The translations under genes and the position numbers were made by a program. From assembly GCF_000208865.1 (NCBI RefSeq), contig NC_018393.1, forward strand, positions 1,054,001 to 1,118,000: DNA of 64,000 nt, written 5' to 3'. The DNA is from Neospora caninum Liverpool. Taxonomy: Eukaryota; Apicomplexa; Conoidasida; Eucoccidiorida; Sarcocystidae. Positions 1-11,600 of the stretch are shown here, piece after piece. Under the pieces are notes generated by a model, which did no database searches, was not told where the DNA came from, and saw only the letters and a list, made by a program, of their open reading frames with translations. Numbering within the stretch: the first letter of the stretch is position 1; every line of letters starts with the position of its first letter.

Positions 1-1752
1 GCAGGGAAAGGCGGTGGAGAGGTGAATAATCAGATGAACTGGTGTGGACACGAAAGCACACAGGATGTAAGCAGATCGAGAGATACGCATGCGTTCACCT
101 TTGTCAAAATGTCGCACAGTTCGGAGCAAGTACTTCTCCCGTACCACCTGGGTTCTTTAACCCGAGCAGTCGCACTCCCGAACCGGTAAAACATGCCCGA
201 GGGCGTCGCCCGCACGCCAGCAGCAACGTGTACAGGAAGGTCGGTCGTCTTGCAGTGCACACACAGCTGTAGACTCTTGCAGGAAAAGAAGGTGACGGAG
301 GACAAACTGCTGACTAAACACTCAGTGCCCCTCTTGGATTACATGCAGGCTCTCACTGACTCTACAGTCTTCGTTGACGTGTACCAGCAAATTTCAGCTA
401 GGATTCCCCACCATGTGCTTCCCCTGCGGATCCCTTTGTCTCTTGGGGGTTACTGAGGAACTTGCGCTCCCACGGACAGGCAAGGCCACGGAAGTCCGAG
501 ACGGTCCTTCGCTGTAGAGTCTTTTCGTTTTCTGTAAGAGAAAGACAGTGAGCCTTGGAGACGCGACGAATGTGCCACAAACTTTGTTTTCGCCTTGCAT
601 TTGTGTGTGTCACTGAGGAAGAGGCAAAGACCTGTTTCCTTCCTCACCCACCGCGCCTGAGAACGCGGAAAGTCTCCATAATCTCGGAGGCCTTCAGTTC
701 ATGCGGCTCTCCTGCCTACTGAGTTCCCTTTTGACTCCTAGTAAAAGGAATGGCAGGGGTTGCCAAGAACAAGAGGAATAACGGAAGAACGAGAGGCTTC
801 CTGAAATGACTGCAAAGTGGACAAAGAAGACCAAAGCCGTCAAATCCCTATTTGCTCAACCGCCGCGTTGTTTTAGCTCTCTTCACCTTTCGCCCTCCGC
901 TGTTCCTTCGAAGCCGCTGCTTTGCCGTATTCCAATCATGCAGACGCCCTGGTTCCCAGGTCAACAAAATCGATCTTTCCTTCGTCTTTCCTGCCGCGGT
1001 TTTCAAGCAACAAAACCTCGATAATGGAACATCTTTCTTTGTCTCGCCTTTGATGCACGTTCCCCCCTGACTTGCGCCACAAACAGCCGAGGGAAAGTCC
1101 TCGCTCTCTCGCAGGTGCTAGCCGCGCTCCCTCCTTTAAGTGCCCTCCTGTTTTTGTCCCGAACCTGAGTGGAGCGATAAGCGGTGCCATGAACGCATCC
1201 CGCCGGACACTGTTGTTTATCGTTTGTCCCACGCCGCGACACGAGCTAACTCTTCGAGCACGCAGCTTATCTGTGAATATGCGGATCGAGATGGCCCGAC
1301 GGCTAGACCCTGAGCGCCTTTACATCCCTTATAAGCAGAATCAACTCTTCCTTGAGCGACTCCACAAGCACTATCGATAGCGTGAAGCTTATGAAAGCTC
1401 GGCACTTCCGTTGGACTCTCGTCCCGCCTCTCCAGTCATCTGTAGGCTTACACGGCGGTGCTGGCTCGTATCACACCCATTCATCCCACCCAACTCAATT
1501 AGAATTTCGTTCTCCCTTGCTGTTTGACTTGTGACACAATTCGGAGACCACACAGCAAATGAGTGTAGCTGCCGGAATCTGGTAGCCGGCTTCCTCTGCA
1601 CAACTTCTTTTTCGCGTGACGTGTGCCCTGCGCCTCCTCCAGGGGACGGTCCTCCGAGTTTCCACCGACCTGGCCATGCTTTGCTGAGTGACTGGATTGT
1701 CGCGCCTGAGCTCTCTGCTGCTCTCCGGGAGTCGGCGCCACGCACAAGTGGA
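1..1752. other. Intergenic / 3' flank, no confident gene
   Basis: This stretch lies downstream of the reverse-strand esterase and should include its 3' UTR. No frame shows sustained coding character or a recognisable domain. The only ATG-initiated frame of note is 1189-1380 (+), 63 residues with a basic C-terminal half, but it has no homology I recognise and sits among stop-rich frames. The left edge may hold flanking sequence of a gene outside the window. Confidence 0.5.
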
Positions 1753-4700
1753 TCAGAGAATGTACCTACTCTCGGCTTCTGGTTCGGCGTCGCCGACCGC
1801 ATTTGTAGCGCCAGTTAGGAGACCTGCGGTGATGTGCTGGAGGATCTCGTGTGCTTGCTTCCTCATGCTTCGTTGTGTTTCTTGAGTGACGTAATTCGGC
1901 GAGCACTTGATGGTGGCATGCGCTGCCGTGGTAACGGGATTCTGTGGGATGTAGACCACAAACCGTCTTAGGTGTTTGAGGCTCTGCAGCACTTCCACTT
2001 GCTGTGCAACGAGAGATATTTCCTTCTCTCTCTTTTTAACACTGGACGTCAGCCTCGTATCGCAGAGCTGAAACTCACTCTTTTCTTGTCTTCCCTTTCC
2101 TTCGCTGTCGTCTTCCCTGTCCTCTGGTTCCTCGTCCTCGCCACCCTCGGGTCTGCCGAGACGCACCTTCCGATCTTTGTCGAGCGAAAACTCAACAGGC
2201 CGCATCGGGTGCCGGAACGCTTCCTGGCCCACCGGCGTCAATTTCAAATCTATGCATGTGCCCAGAGCGCTGTTGACGCTCACCAGCCAGTCAGTGTCGA
2301 GGACACCGTAAAAGAGAACCCATCTGAACGCTTTGTGGGGAGCGCCTTCCTTCCTTTGTGTCTCCTGGGCGCCTGACGCCGAAGGGAGAAGCGCCGAGCC
2401 GGCACGCACACACGAGGAAGACGGAGGGGAGAACGAGGACCAGCTGCCGGTTTCCGAGTCCGAGGAAAACACAGGAACACTTTGGGGCGCGGGACGTGTG
2501 AAGAGGGTGTCCGCCTCGGGGGAAGCGTAGGGAGACGGGGAGGGCGCAGAAACTACGGCGCAATGGGATCCGCGACAAGAAACAAAACAGCTTGTCGCGC
2601 ACGTCTCCACGAGCCCGACAGATGCCCCGGTATGCGTAGTCGCAGACGAACAGGGCGAACTGCGGTTGACGAACAGCCCATCGTCGGCGGCGGAGGCACT
2701 GCTTGTAGATCTTGATTGCAGTCCCCCTCCGTCACGTTTCCTCGGCACAGAAGACGTTCTTTCGAGTTCCCTTTCTCTTGCCTGCTCTTGTTCTTGCCCA
2801 CAGCCTGTTTCGCCTCCGGCCCTGACGCACCTCACCCTCTCCTCGCGGTTGCCAGAGCAGAGAAACGACTGTTGTTCGTTACCGCCGAAAAAATCGCTTT
2901 CCCCTCTTCTCCCTTCGTCTCCGGCGTCGAGCCTCGGCCCGCGCTCCCCCTCTCCTGACTCTGTGCCTCCGTGTCCGCCCCCGCCCTGGAACGGTAGCCA
3001 GCTGTGCCTGGCTTTCTCGTGTTCGACAAGACACCGAATCAGTTGCTGCTCGTCGGCGTTCAGGATTTCCTTCGCGATTTCGCTGGCTGGCAAGCAACTC
3101 ATGAACGACAGCGCTTTCGGAACAGCCCGAACAAACGCCTTGGACTTGTACGTGCCGACATGCGGCGAAGCGAGCGTACAAAACACATCGAGGACGACTT
3201 TCGGACTGTTCAAGATCCTGCCAAACAGCGCTAAAACCTCCGTGCGCAGGGCCTCGCGTTTCGCGGGGAAAGGTGCGCCGGATCCTTTTGCGTCGCGCGA
3301 GCGAAGCGGAGACTGTCGGGGCTTCCCGTCTCGAGTCCGCGGATAGAAGTGAAACGCAGAACGGCGGCCAGCTGAGGCAGAAGCCGAGGCGAGTGCGGGA
3401 GAAGGAGTCGGGGACTCCGTCGTCTCCACCCGAGCAGAACTCGGCGACGAGGCAGAGACACGCGAAAGCGAGAAGGGGAAAAACGACCGTCGCTTCTTTT
3501 TCGCCTCCTGCGCATCCGTGTGCGCCGCCACGCGGGTTCGCCCCGTCCCGTCCCACGCTGGATTCTTTTCCCTGCGCCTCACAAAGCGTCCCAGCCCCAT
3601 CCGTTTCTTCGGCACGTGGCTTGGACCTCCCGGAGGAAATCCGGCGACGCCTGCGTCCCGCCGGAGGCCGCCCTCCGCGTCTCTGCGGGGTTGTCCGAAG
3701 GTTCTCTCGCTGGGCACGCAGCCTCTCGAGGGAAGAAAGAGCGGCAACTCTGTTGCCTTTTTGTCCAGGAGGAAACGCCAGACGAGGCCCCCAAGCGAGT
3801 GGCCGACAGCGGTGACGTGCAGGGTGTCGAAGAACGGGAGGAGCGCCCCGAGCTCGTTGGCCATTGCAGGCGCCAGAACCTCCACGCACGCGCCAATGCC
3901 TCTGCACGTTGCGCGCCTGTACGTGAACGCCCACGTGAGGATGAACGGCTCTTCGCCCCGCTTCTCCCGCAGTTCCTGCTCGGGAAACTTCTCCAGCAAA
4001 GACGCAATGAGATTTCCCCAGTTCTCCGTGACGTCGGGGTCCACGCCCGGTGGCGACATGCCGTGCAGAAACAAGAAGACGTAGAGCGCGCGAGCGCGCT
4101 TGCCCTCACAGGCGAAGCTCGGCCACCGCACGTCCGCGAATACGGGGCACGGCGACGGAGCAGCTGAAGAAAACCGAGAAGCGGAGGAGAAAGACGAATA
4201 CGAAGAAGAAGAGGGACACGAGGACGGACCGCCGCGGCCGCACGCCCGACAACTCGCGGAGGTCGAGAAGGTGCTCGCCTCCTCGACTGACACCGAAGAA
4301 CGGGAGATAAGAGAGGAACAGGAAAAAGAAGACTGGGACGGAAACGAAAAGCCAGGAGACAAGGACGAACAGAACGAAGGGAAAGTTGGGGAGGCAGACG
4401 TGCCGGGAAGCACGGACGAATCGCGTTCACCCAACGATCTGCGGATCTGCCGGAACGCCCCGAGTTCTCCTTCTTCTCCCATCTCTCTTGCGCACCTGGA
4501 TCCCTCGTCCTCTTCGCCTTCAGTCTTCTGTCCCTTGCTCCTGTGCCCGCTCAGGATGCACGGTTTCCCTTCTCCCGCGTTTCCTTCCCTGTTCCAGTCT
4601 CTGGAGTGCGTTCCTTGAAGGCCGGTTGGAGACGCTTCTCCGCCTGGGCACGCACGCCCGGCGTCAGTCTCTGACGGTTCGCCTCGTTCCATTGTCTCTC

Positions 4701-5625
4701 GCCTTTCAGCGCTCCCCTCTTCATCGTCTCTTTTGCCCCGTTCCTCGGGATTCTCTTCCCGCTCGCCAGCGGCTGCGAGACGATCGACTCTCGTCCGGAA
4801 GTCGCCTTTCTTCCCTTCGTTTCGCGCGCTTCCTCGTCCACGTCCGCTGCGAAGTCGATCTTCCGCCTCCACAACTTGCCTGCCTGCGGAGCCCTCGCCG
4901 TCGCGCGGATCCGTACGAAGAGAGAGAAGAAAGCGCGCTCTCGACTCCGCCAACCACTGCCCAATCGACGTCGAAGAGAGGCGATGTGACCGGCTGTCAT
5001 ACCAGGTAACCCAGCCCTTTTTTCTGCGCAAACTCGTTCCAAACACCGCCTTCGTCACGTGCAAAGGAACGACAATGTCGTCCGCCTGTTCCTGTCCTGC
5101 GTAGAAGGTCTGGGAGAAGATCATGTACGCGACGCCTCTGCGCACCGTAGGAGGGGACCGCGCAGTCTGCGTGCGCCCTGGCTGAGGCCGAGGCACCGAC
5201 GCTGGCGCACACGAAGGGAACAACGGATTCCGAGACGGAGTTGACAAAGAAGGCGGAGAATGTGGAGACGAAGCAAGAGAACGAGACTCGCAGGAGGGCG
5301 GACCCGCGGCGGCTGGGAGACTACACGTGTCTGCGGACTCGACAGAGGGGCAAAGAACCCGGCAAGAAGGGGAAGGAGACGCAGAAAGGAGGGACGAGCC
5401 GCGAGAAGGCGCACACCTGGCGCGGCCAGGAGAAGAACAAGCGGAAAAGGAGGAAGGCGAAGAGCTCAGCGGGGAACCCGCGACCGGCTGAACCTGAAGA
5501 GAGGTGTTCAAGTGCTTTGGTGCGACTGGCCTTCGAGGAGTTTCGCCGCCGACTGAAGCTGCATCTCGCCTCTGTTCCCGAGGTTGAAGCGGCCTAGAAA
5601 ACAAACGGTCGGTCGCCTTCTTCAT
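1753..5625 (-). CDS. DUF676 (lipase-like serine esterase) domain protein
   Basis: A single uninterrupted 1290-residue frame opening at ATG 5625 (context ACAATGAAG). It belongs to the putative serine esterase DUF676 group of alpha/beta hydrolases. Visible elements in order: an N-terminal region with a conserved-looking block (MIFSQTFYAGQE) near residue 165; a Ser/Arg/Glu-rich insertion; the oxyanion HG in FLFLHG near residue 521; the nucleophile elbow GHSLGG with Ser near residue 610; a Lys/Arg-rich insertion; a second core block (CTLASPHVGTY) near residue 830; the candidate acid in VLDTDWLVS near residue 1110; and the candidate catalytic His in AHATIK near residue 1236. The triad order Ser-Asp-His is normal for the fold, but low-complexity inserts make the protein several times longer than the domain. 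No signal peptide is evident. Substrate is unknown; lipid ester hydrolysis is inferred from family only. No intron is needed to explain the frame. Confidence 0.85.
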   Translation of the reverse strand: MKKATDRLFSRPLQPREQRRDAASVGGETPRRPVAPKHLNTSLQVQPVAGSPLSSSPSSFSACSSPGRARCAPSRGSSLLSASPSPSCRVLCPSVESADTCSLPAAAGPPSCESRSLASSPHSPPSLSTPSRNPLFPSCAPASVPRPQPGRTQTARSPPTVRRGVAYMIFSQTFYAGQEQADDIVVPLHVTKAVFGTSLRRKKGWVTWYDSRSHRLSSTSIGQWLAESRARFLLSLRTDPRDGEGSAGRQVVEAEDRLRSGRGRGSARNEGKKGDFRTRVDRLAAAGEREENPEERGKRDDEEGSAERRETMERGEPSETDAGRACPGGEASPTGLQGTHSRDWNREGNAGEGKPCILSGHRSKGQKTEGEEDEGSRCAREMGEEGELGAFRQIRRSLGERDSSVLPGTSASPTFPSFCSSLSPGFSFPSQSSFSCSSLISRSSVSVEEASTFSTSASCRACGRGGPSSCPSSSSYSSFSSASRFSSAAPSPCPVFADVRWPSFACEGKRARALYVFLFLHGMSPPGVDPDVTENWGNLIASLLEKFPEQELREKRGEEPFILTWAFTYRRATCRGIGACVEVLAPAMANELGALLPFFDTLHVTAVGHSLGGLVWRFLLDKKATELPLFLPSRGCVPSERTFGQPRRDAEGGLRRDAGVAGFPPGGPSHVPKKRMGLGRFVRRREKNPAWDGTGRTRVAAHTDAQEAKKKRRSFFPFSLSRVSASSPSSARVETTESPTPSPALASASASAGRRSAFHFYPRTRDGKPRQSPLRSRDAKGSGAPFPAKREALRTEVLALFGRILNSPKVVLDVFCTLASPHVGTYKSKAFVRAVPKALSFMSCLPASEIAKEILNADEQQLIRCLVEHEKARHSWLPFQGGGGHGGTESGEGERGPRLDAGDEGRRGESDFFGGNEQQSFLCSGNREERVRCVRAGGETGCGQEQEQARERELERTSSVPRKRDGGGLQSRSTSSASAADDGLFVNRSSPCSSATTHTGASVGLVETCATSCFVSCRGSHCAVVSAPSPSPYASPEADTLFTRPAPQSVPVFSSDSETGSWSSFSPPSSSCVRAGSALLPSASGAQETQRKEGAPHKAFRWVLFYGVLDTDWLVSVNSALGTCIDLKLTPVGQEAFRHPMRPVEFSLDKDRKVRLGRPEGGEDEEPEDREDDSEGKGRQEKSEFQLCDTRLTSSVKKREKEISLVAQQVEVLQSLKHLRRFVVYIPQNPVTTAAHATIKCSPNYVTQETQRSMRKQAHEILQHITAGLLTGATNAVGDAEPEAESRYIL

Positions 5626-8620
5626 TGTGTTTCAGGACGAGATGGAACACCGTTTTTGCACGGCCTCCCTTCACTCAGTCCTTTCTCCTTGGTGGAAGGA
5701 TCAGGCGCATCCCGCCACGGTTTGCTTCCTTGTGGCAGTTTCGCGGGCGCCGGGATGTGTCCGATCCTACGCATTGGCGATTTACATGCAATTCCATAGC
5801 TTCGGACGGTCTGTCACGTAGCTTCCCTCTTGAGTTACATCGCTACGTTCCCCTCGCAAGCGCCCGACGAAGGGTCAACGAAAAATCAACGGGGGTCCAC
5901 GTTGATTTCGTTGACAGACAAATGCGGAATGCAACGCACACCACAATGAGGTCAGAAAGGACGGGCATGCCTCAATCTGTCTTGGCGTCCCTCTCCAAGT
6001 GCTTCTTCACTTCTGTCTCGCAGTGGCGCGCGCAGTCCTCATTTTCCGTCTTTGCTCTTTCTACTTCACTAGGGGGTCCTCTGCCGGCCTTTCTGCCTCT
6101 CTCGCATTCCCCCTTTTCTCCCCATCTCTTCCTTCCATTCTCTTCGTCTCGCATGCTTCTTTCTGTTTCGTCCCTTCCCTGTTCCGCCTCAATCTCTCTC
6201 TTCCAAACGCCCTGGCTCTCCTCTCTCTTGGCCTCCCTCACAGCCTTCCCGCTCCGTTCTCTCTCCTCTCGAGCATTTCGTCTCGTTCGTGTTGCCGCCT
6301 TTTCCTCCCTGCCTCTCTTCGCCTTTCCTCCTCTCGATTGCTCCGCTAAAGCTCTCCCGGCGTTTCCCCTGCCCTTGCCCCTCTCACCCGCCTCCGCTCG
6401 CTTTTGCCTCTGAATGCTTCACCTCTCCACCGTTCTCTCTCCTTTTGCCTCCCTTTCCCTCGGTTTTCAACAGTCTCCCCCCGTTTCCACGGCTTCCGTC
6501 TCCTCCGCTGTTGGTGAGTGCCGCTCTGGGCCTCTCACCTCTTCCTCGCAGCGTCCGAGGAGCGCTCGCCCTCTTTTGGAGACCGGAGCCCGTCACACGC
6601 CACCGAAGAAACCGAGGAGCGAAGCGGCGGAACGGGAAAAAGAGGAAAAGACACACAGAAAGGCCCTTCCAGAGAAAAAGAGAAGACACACGATATACGT
6701 CGTCTTTGCTATACCGGCGCGGAGCGTTGCCGAAGTTAAATACAGCCACTGGAGAAATAGTGAGCGTCAAAGCGCGCAGGGGGGATCCGGTCGTCGGACG
6801 GAAAGACGATGCCACCGTTTCTTTCCCTTTTGACACAGAGATTTGAAAAAGAGCAGCAACCGCCTATCCGCTCTCTCTCTTTGACGTAAATAGGGCAGAT
6901 CTTTGCTTATCCTTGTGTTTCTCATTGGCGCCGGCTTCCTACACTGCGCCCTCCGCTGCCGCGCGCGCGCATGCCAGCCGTGTCGGGGGACACGCGCGCA
7001 TTCAGCCTCAAATTTTAACGACGGAGGTATCCATTTTCTTTCCCTTTCGTCTCGGACGCGCCCTCCCGCACGCACCCCGGCCGCTCTTTCCGTCTCTTGC
7101 CTTCGTTTTGCCAGTCGCCTCTTCGTTTCCTTCTCGGCTGTCGCTCGACAGCTTCGCGTCTCGCCCCGACACTCTCACCCCCCGCGAGATTCTCTCTGTG
7201 CTGTGTGCGGTGTCTCCACCGCGTTTTTCCCGTTGCGTTGTTGTCCGCGAGAACGCGGGGAAACCAGACGAGTTTGAGAGCTCTACGGACCTTTCTCCTG
7301 CCGTAGATTCCCTTTTCCGCCGAACTGCCCCAGACAAAGCGCCAAAGGAGGGACGGGGTTACTCCGAGGACACCCCAAAAGAGAGCAGTGAGAGAATCCC
7401 TTCTCTCCAAACAGCATGGGGCTGAAGCCGAGCACGCGCCGCGAGGTTTGCGCAGAGAGATCACCCGAAGAAGACAGAGGACAGTTGGTGGAGAGAAGGC
7501 GAAGAACACTGCGAGGAAAGAAAGGCTGAAAGCTGTGCGAGAAAGCAGGACAAGCAAACCGCCCGCGCGCGCGTCTGGGAGGAGAGAGACTCTTTTTTGA
7601 GGCCACCGAAAGGCGCTCTTGACAGCAGTTGACGGCGCCAAACTTTTCGCGGCGCGCTGGGGTTTCCTTCTCTTTCGCGGACAAAGCCCGCTGGATGTGC
7701 AGATGCGCCGTTTTTGCATGCGCGAAAAATGCAGTTTTCCCGCTGTCTGTTGGAAGAGAAACTGACGGCTTTTGCGGCGGGCCGAAAGTGTTTTTTTGCG
7801 GCTCAGAAACGGCCTCTCTACTCGGGAATGCCGCGGAAGAAGAAACCGCGGGCGTGACTTCAGACCCCCGTCCCGTTTGAGTGGGCGGCGGGAGACTGCA
7901 ATCGTTTGCGGTGTCTCCACTCCATCACCGGTGAACATTTCTTTCTTGTCGAGAGTTTCCCCGCTCTTCTCGAGCGGCCTCTACTCTCTCTCCTGCACGG
8001 CTTTTGTGCCGGCGTCCACAGCGTAATCTGCCTCTCGCTGTCCTTTCCTCACAGCACGTCTGACAGCAGTGCATAGAGCCGCAGACCCCGTTCTTCTCCG
8101 TCGTCAAGCGTCGTCCTTCGCGGCGCCCGCCTCTTTGTTCTTTCTTTTTCTTTCCCGAATTTCTGGCAGTTTCCTGCCTCCATGCGTTCCCCACTCCTCT
8201 CCACCCCGCGTCGCGTCCCGGGTCGCCGCCCGTCGTTTTTCGCTTGTGTTGCGATCCTTTCAAACTTCCTTGTCGCCTCGTCCTCGGTGCTGCCTTCTCC
8301 CCTTTGCCCTTCCCCGTCCTTTCGCGCGGTTGGCCGTCTAACCCACGCACAAACCCTCCGCTTTCTCTCTCCTTTTTTCTTCAGTGTCCTCGGCGCTGAC
8401 CGCCGTCAGCCAGCGAGAAAAACCGGACTTCCTCGCCTTCTGTGCCCGGCTCTCTGTTTAGCATTCTCGTCCTCTTCTCTTCGGCATCCGTCCGAACGCT
8501 TCGCGAGGAGAAGCGACGAGGAGAACCTCTAAAGGCAAGCGGAAAACGAGCAGAAAGGCACAGAGGCGACGAACGGAGCCGGAGCCTGGGAGGTCGATTT
8601 TTTCCGTCTGTTTCCCCACA
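5626..8620. other. Divergent intergenic region (5' flanks of two genes)
   Basis: About 3.0 kb separates the head-to-head starts at 5625 (-) and 8621 (+). It should hold both promoters and 5' UTRs, possibly with 5' UTR introns. 6000-6500 is a strongly C/T-rich tract on the + strand, with many overlapping open frames that look like composition artefacts because they are Leu/Ser/Pro-rich. I see no TATA box and no motif I can assign with confidence. Confidence 0.5.
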
Positions 8621-11600
8621 ATGCACGCCTCTCGGGGTGTCTCTTTCCTCGCTTCCTCCAAGGACTGGGGTTCTCTCACGGCCCCCATCCCGCCCGGTGC
8701 CAGGCGTTTCCGGAGACTTCGAGCGAGGCGAGGAGACAGGAGACGAGCGGCGAGAGACGCAGCAACCGATGCAGGCCCGCTCGTCTCCCGTACGCCGGCA
8801 GGAACACCCCAGACGAGCGGCGCCGGCTTCATGTCGGTAGAAAGACAGGGAAGAGAGGAGTTGCGAAGTACGCGTGGGAAGAGGATCCAAGACGCAGGAG
8901 AGGTTGACCACGCGGGCGTCGACGTGCCGAGCGCGGAGACTTCGCGCTGGAGGCTTTTCCAAACGCGCGAAACCTCCTCAGCGCTTCGAGACGGCGCCAG
9001 CGTTGGATCCGCAGCGCGAAGGAGTTCTGTTTTCCCCGGTGAACAAAACGCGTTTGGTTCCTTTTCAGGTTCCTCTGAAAGGCGGGGAAGATGCGTCATC
9101 CCGAGTCGGCACTTCGCCTCTGCGTCTTCCGGCCTCTGCTGTTCTTCTGCCTTTTGTCGTCCTGCCTCCGTCGCTTCTTCCCGCGCTTCTCCTTGGCTCT
9201 CTTCGTCGTGCTCTGGGCGTCTCCTCGCCGCCTCGCCGTCTTCCTCGTCGCGTTTGGCCGCGGCCCGAGTCGCACGGCCGTCCCTGGCGTGTAGCGCCTC
9301 GCGTGGCTACGCACAAGTCGGTCTCCAGAGGGGAGCCCACGAACGTCAAGCGCATCTGAAGACAGACGAAGGCGAGGCGCTGCCTCCGGAGCCGACGGCG
9401 GCGCCTGCGTCTCTGCCTCCCGTCTATTCTCCGGGCCTTTCTCTCTCGCCGCAAGACGGTCCCAGCTTCGGCGCCACGCAAGGAGTTGAACGGAGGCAAG
9501 ACGGGGACTGGGTAGGCCGTGACGAAGCGGGTCATTCTCCTCCAAACGGTCAGAGTCCGCTTTCGCTCTCCCATTCGTCGCCTTCCGTCTCGCCACCGTC
9601 CTCTGCTCCCTCTCCTTCTCGTTCTGCTGGGTCTGCCTGCTCGTCGGTCGCTCCGCAGTCCGACTTTAGTGGTACAACTTTGCTGCAGCGTCTCGAAAGC
9701 ATTCCGTGGATCGGCAGTTTGTTGCAGGAGGTGCGCGCGCTCGAAGCGAACCGACGCCAGTTTCCTTCGGAGGAGAACGCAGAGAAGCTCCGCCTGTGGT
9801 GGCGAAGCCATGCGGCTCGGCTCTTCATTTCCGGAGTCAAGACGGGCTGCGCGGGGCCGCCGGCTGTTCAACTCCGCATGTTGCGTCTCGCGCTCTCGTT
9901 CACGCCGCTGGCCGCCGCCGTGCCGCACCCGCTGGACCTCCCGCCGGCGTTTTCTCCGCCGCCCGAGCTGCAGGCGAGGCGCTCCGGCCTCAGTTCAGCA
10001 GCGGGCGAAACCCCGCGGCTAAGCGTGGAACCCGAGGGACTTGCGGAGGAGCCTCGCGAGCCGGGATGTGGCGGGCGAGACGCGTTCGTCCGGGCAGCGA
10101 GGGCGGCAGCAGCCACAGACGCCGCTGGACGCAGCGCGACAGAAGACCTCGTTGTGACGCAGGCAGATGCAGACACATTTGGCCCCGCCTTCGTCGTCTT
10201 CTCGCAGTTGCCGTCGCTGCCGCTCGAGCAACGGCTGTGGTGTCTTGACCAGTTCGCGTTCTTCTTCGTCCACAACTGTCTGTGCGCGACGGTTCGGCAA
10301 GCAGATGAAAGCGCCGCAGCGCGCGGCGAGAAACGCGGGTGGCGAGGCCGAGGCCGAGCGGAGGACGCGCGCGACGACCGACGGAAGAGCAAGCTGAAGA
10401 AAGAAGACATCTACTCCCAGGTGACGTGCAACTTTCGCGTCTCGTCTTCCGGCAGCCTCGTTGTGTCGGACGCGCGACTCTGGGAGTTCTTGGGGAAGGC
10501 CGTGGTTCTCCTCGGGCAGGAAGGATACTTTGACGTCGCTGCGCACCTCACGTTTTCGCTCCTCTCGCTCGTGTACGACATCCGCGCCTTTCCTGCGCAG
10601 CGACCGTGCACGCCTGCGGCGCAAGGCCGCGGAGCCGCAGACACGAAGACAGACACGGAGACAGAGACAGAGACGGAGACGGGACAGGCTGCGGAGCTGG
10701 CCGGGAGCCCTCGTGAGGCCGGGAGCTTGGGCGAGGAGGGCGACCGCGCAAGACAGGCAGAGAACATAGCAAAGCGGAACAGCCGGTGGAAGCTGCCGAA
10801 GAACCTCTGGCTGCAGATGCTGGCGACGCGCCACGAGGCGCCTCTCGCTTCGTCTGCTTCGCTCGCGGCTTCGTCTGGTGGGTTGGAGGCGTCTCATGGC
10901 GGAGACGCTGAGTCGAGGGACATCCCCAGAATCGCTTTCGAGTCGCAGGAAATCGCAGCTGTGGACATGGTGGACGAGCTCTTTCTTTTCCTCAAGAGAG
11001 AAGTGGCTGAGGCGGCACCGCTGCTCGCGCGGGCTCTCCTCTTGGCGGAGGCGGGGGATGATGGACGCCGGGAGGGGACACATCGCGGCGCAGCGCAGCG
11101 CGGACCAGGAGCGGCGCGTAGCCAGTTCGCGTCCCAGTTCATGCGAGAAGAAGAGCGAAGTGCGAAGCATCGCGCGTTTGCGCGGATTCTCGAAACCGCA
11201 GTGGTGAAGAGAGCCGCGGGGATGCGCGCGGGAAACGCGGTCGAGGAAGGGGGTGTTGGGTCAGTGCCAGGCCCGCGCGCGACACTGCCCGGGTCGAGCG
11301 GAGGAAGACCGTGGCAGGTGATAAAGAAGAAGAACGCGTTGGACGAACAGCGGAAAAGCGTGGGGGGAGGGTGGTACTTCGACAAGACTGATGGTACGAC
11401 GGGGTCACTGGCGAAGGGTGCGGAAACCGAGGCGCCGAAGGAGCTGAGCGCAGATGAGACGCCGAGGGCTGAGCCTCCTGGGCTCCCGGGGACGGCAGAC
11501 GCGTACGCGGCCTTGCTGCGTGTAGGCGGGCCAAGGGGGGTTGGAGAAGAGTCGGCGCGCGGCGAGTCGGGCGCAGATCCGCAGTTTTCTCCACCGTTTG

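Noticed and set aside
1189..1380. Short ATG frame encoding 63 residues
   Set aside because: No homologue, weak coding character, and likely within or beyond the esterase 3' UTR.
6000..6500. Leu/Ser/Pro-rich forward open frames
   Set aside because: All three forward frames are open because the tract is almost pure C/T; no motif supports a protein.
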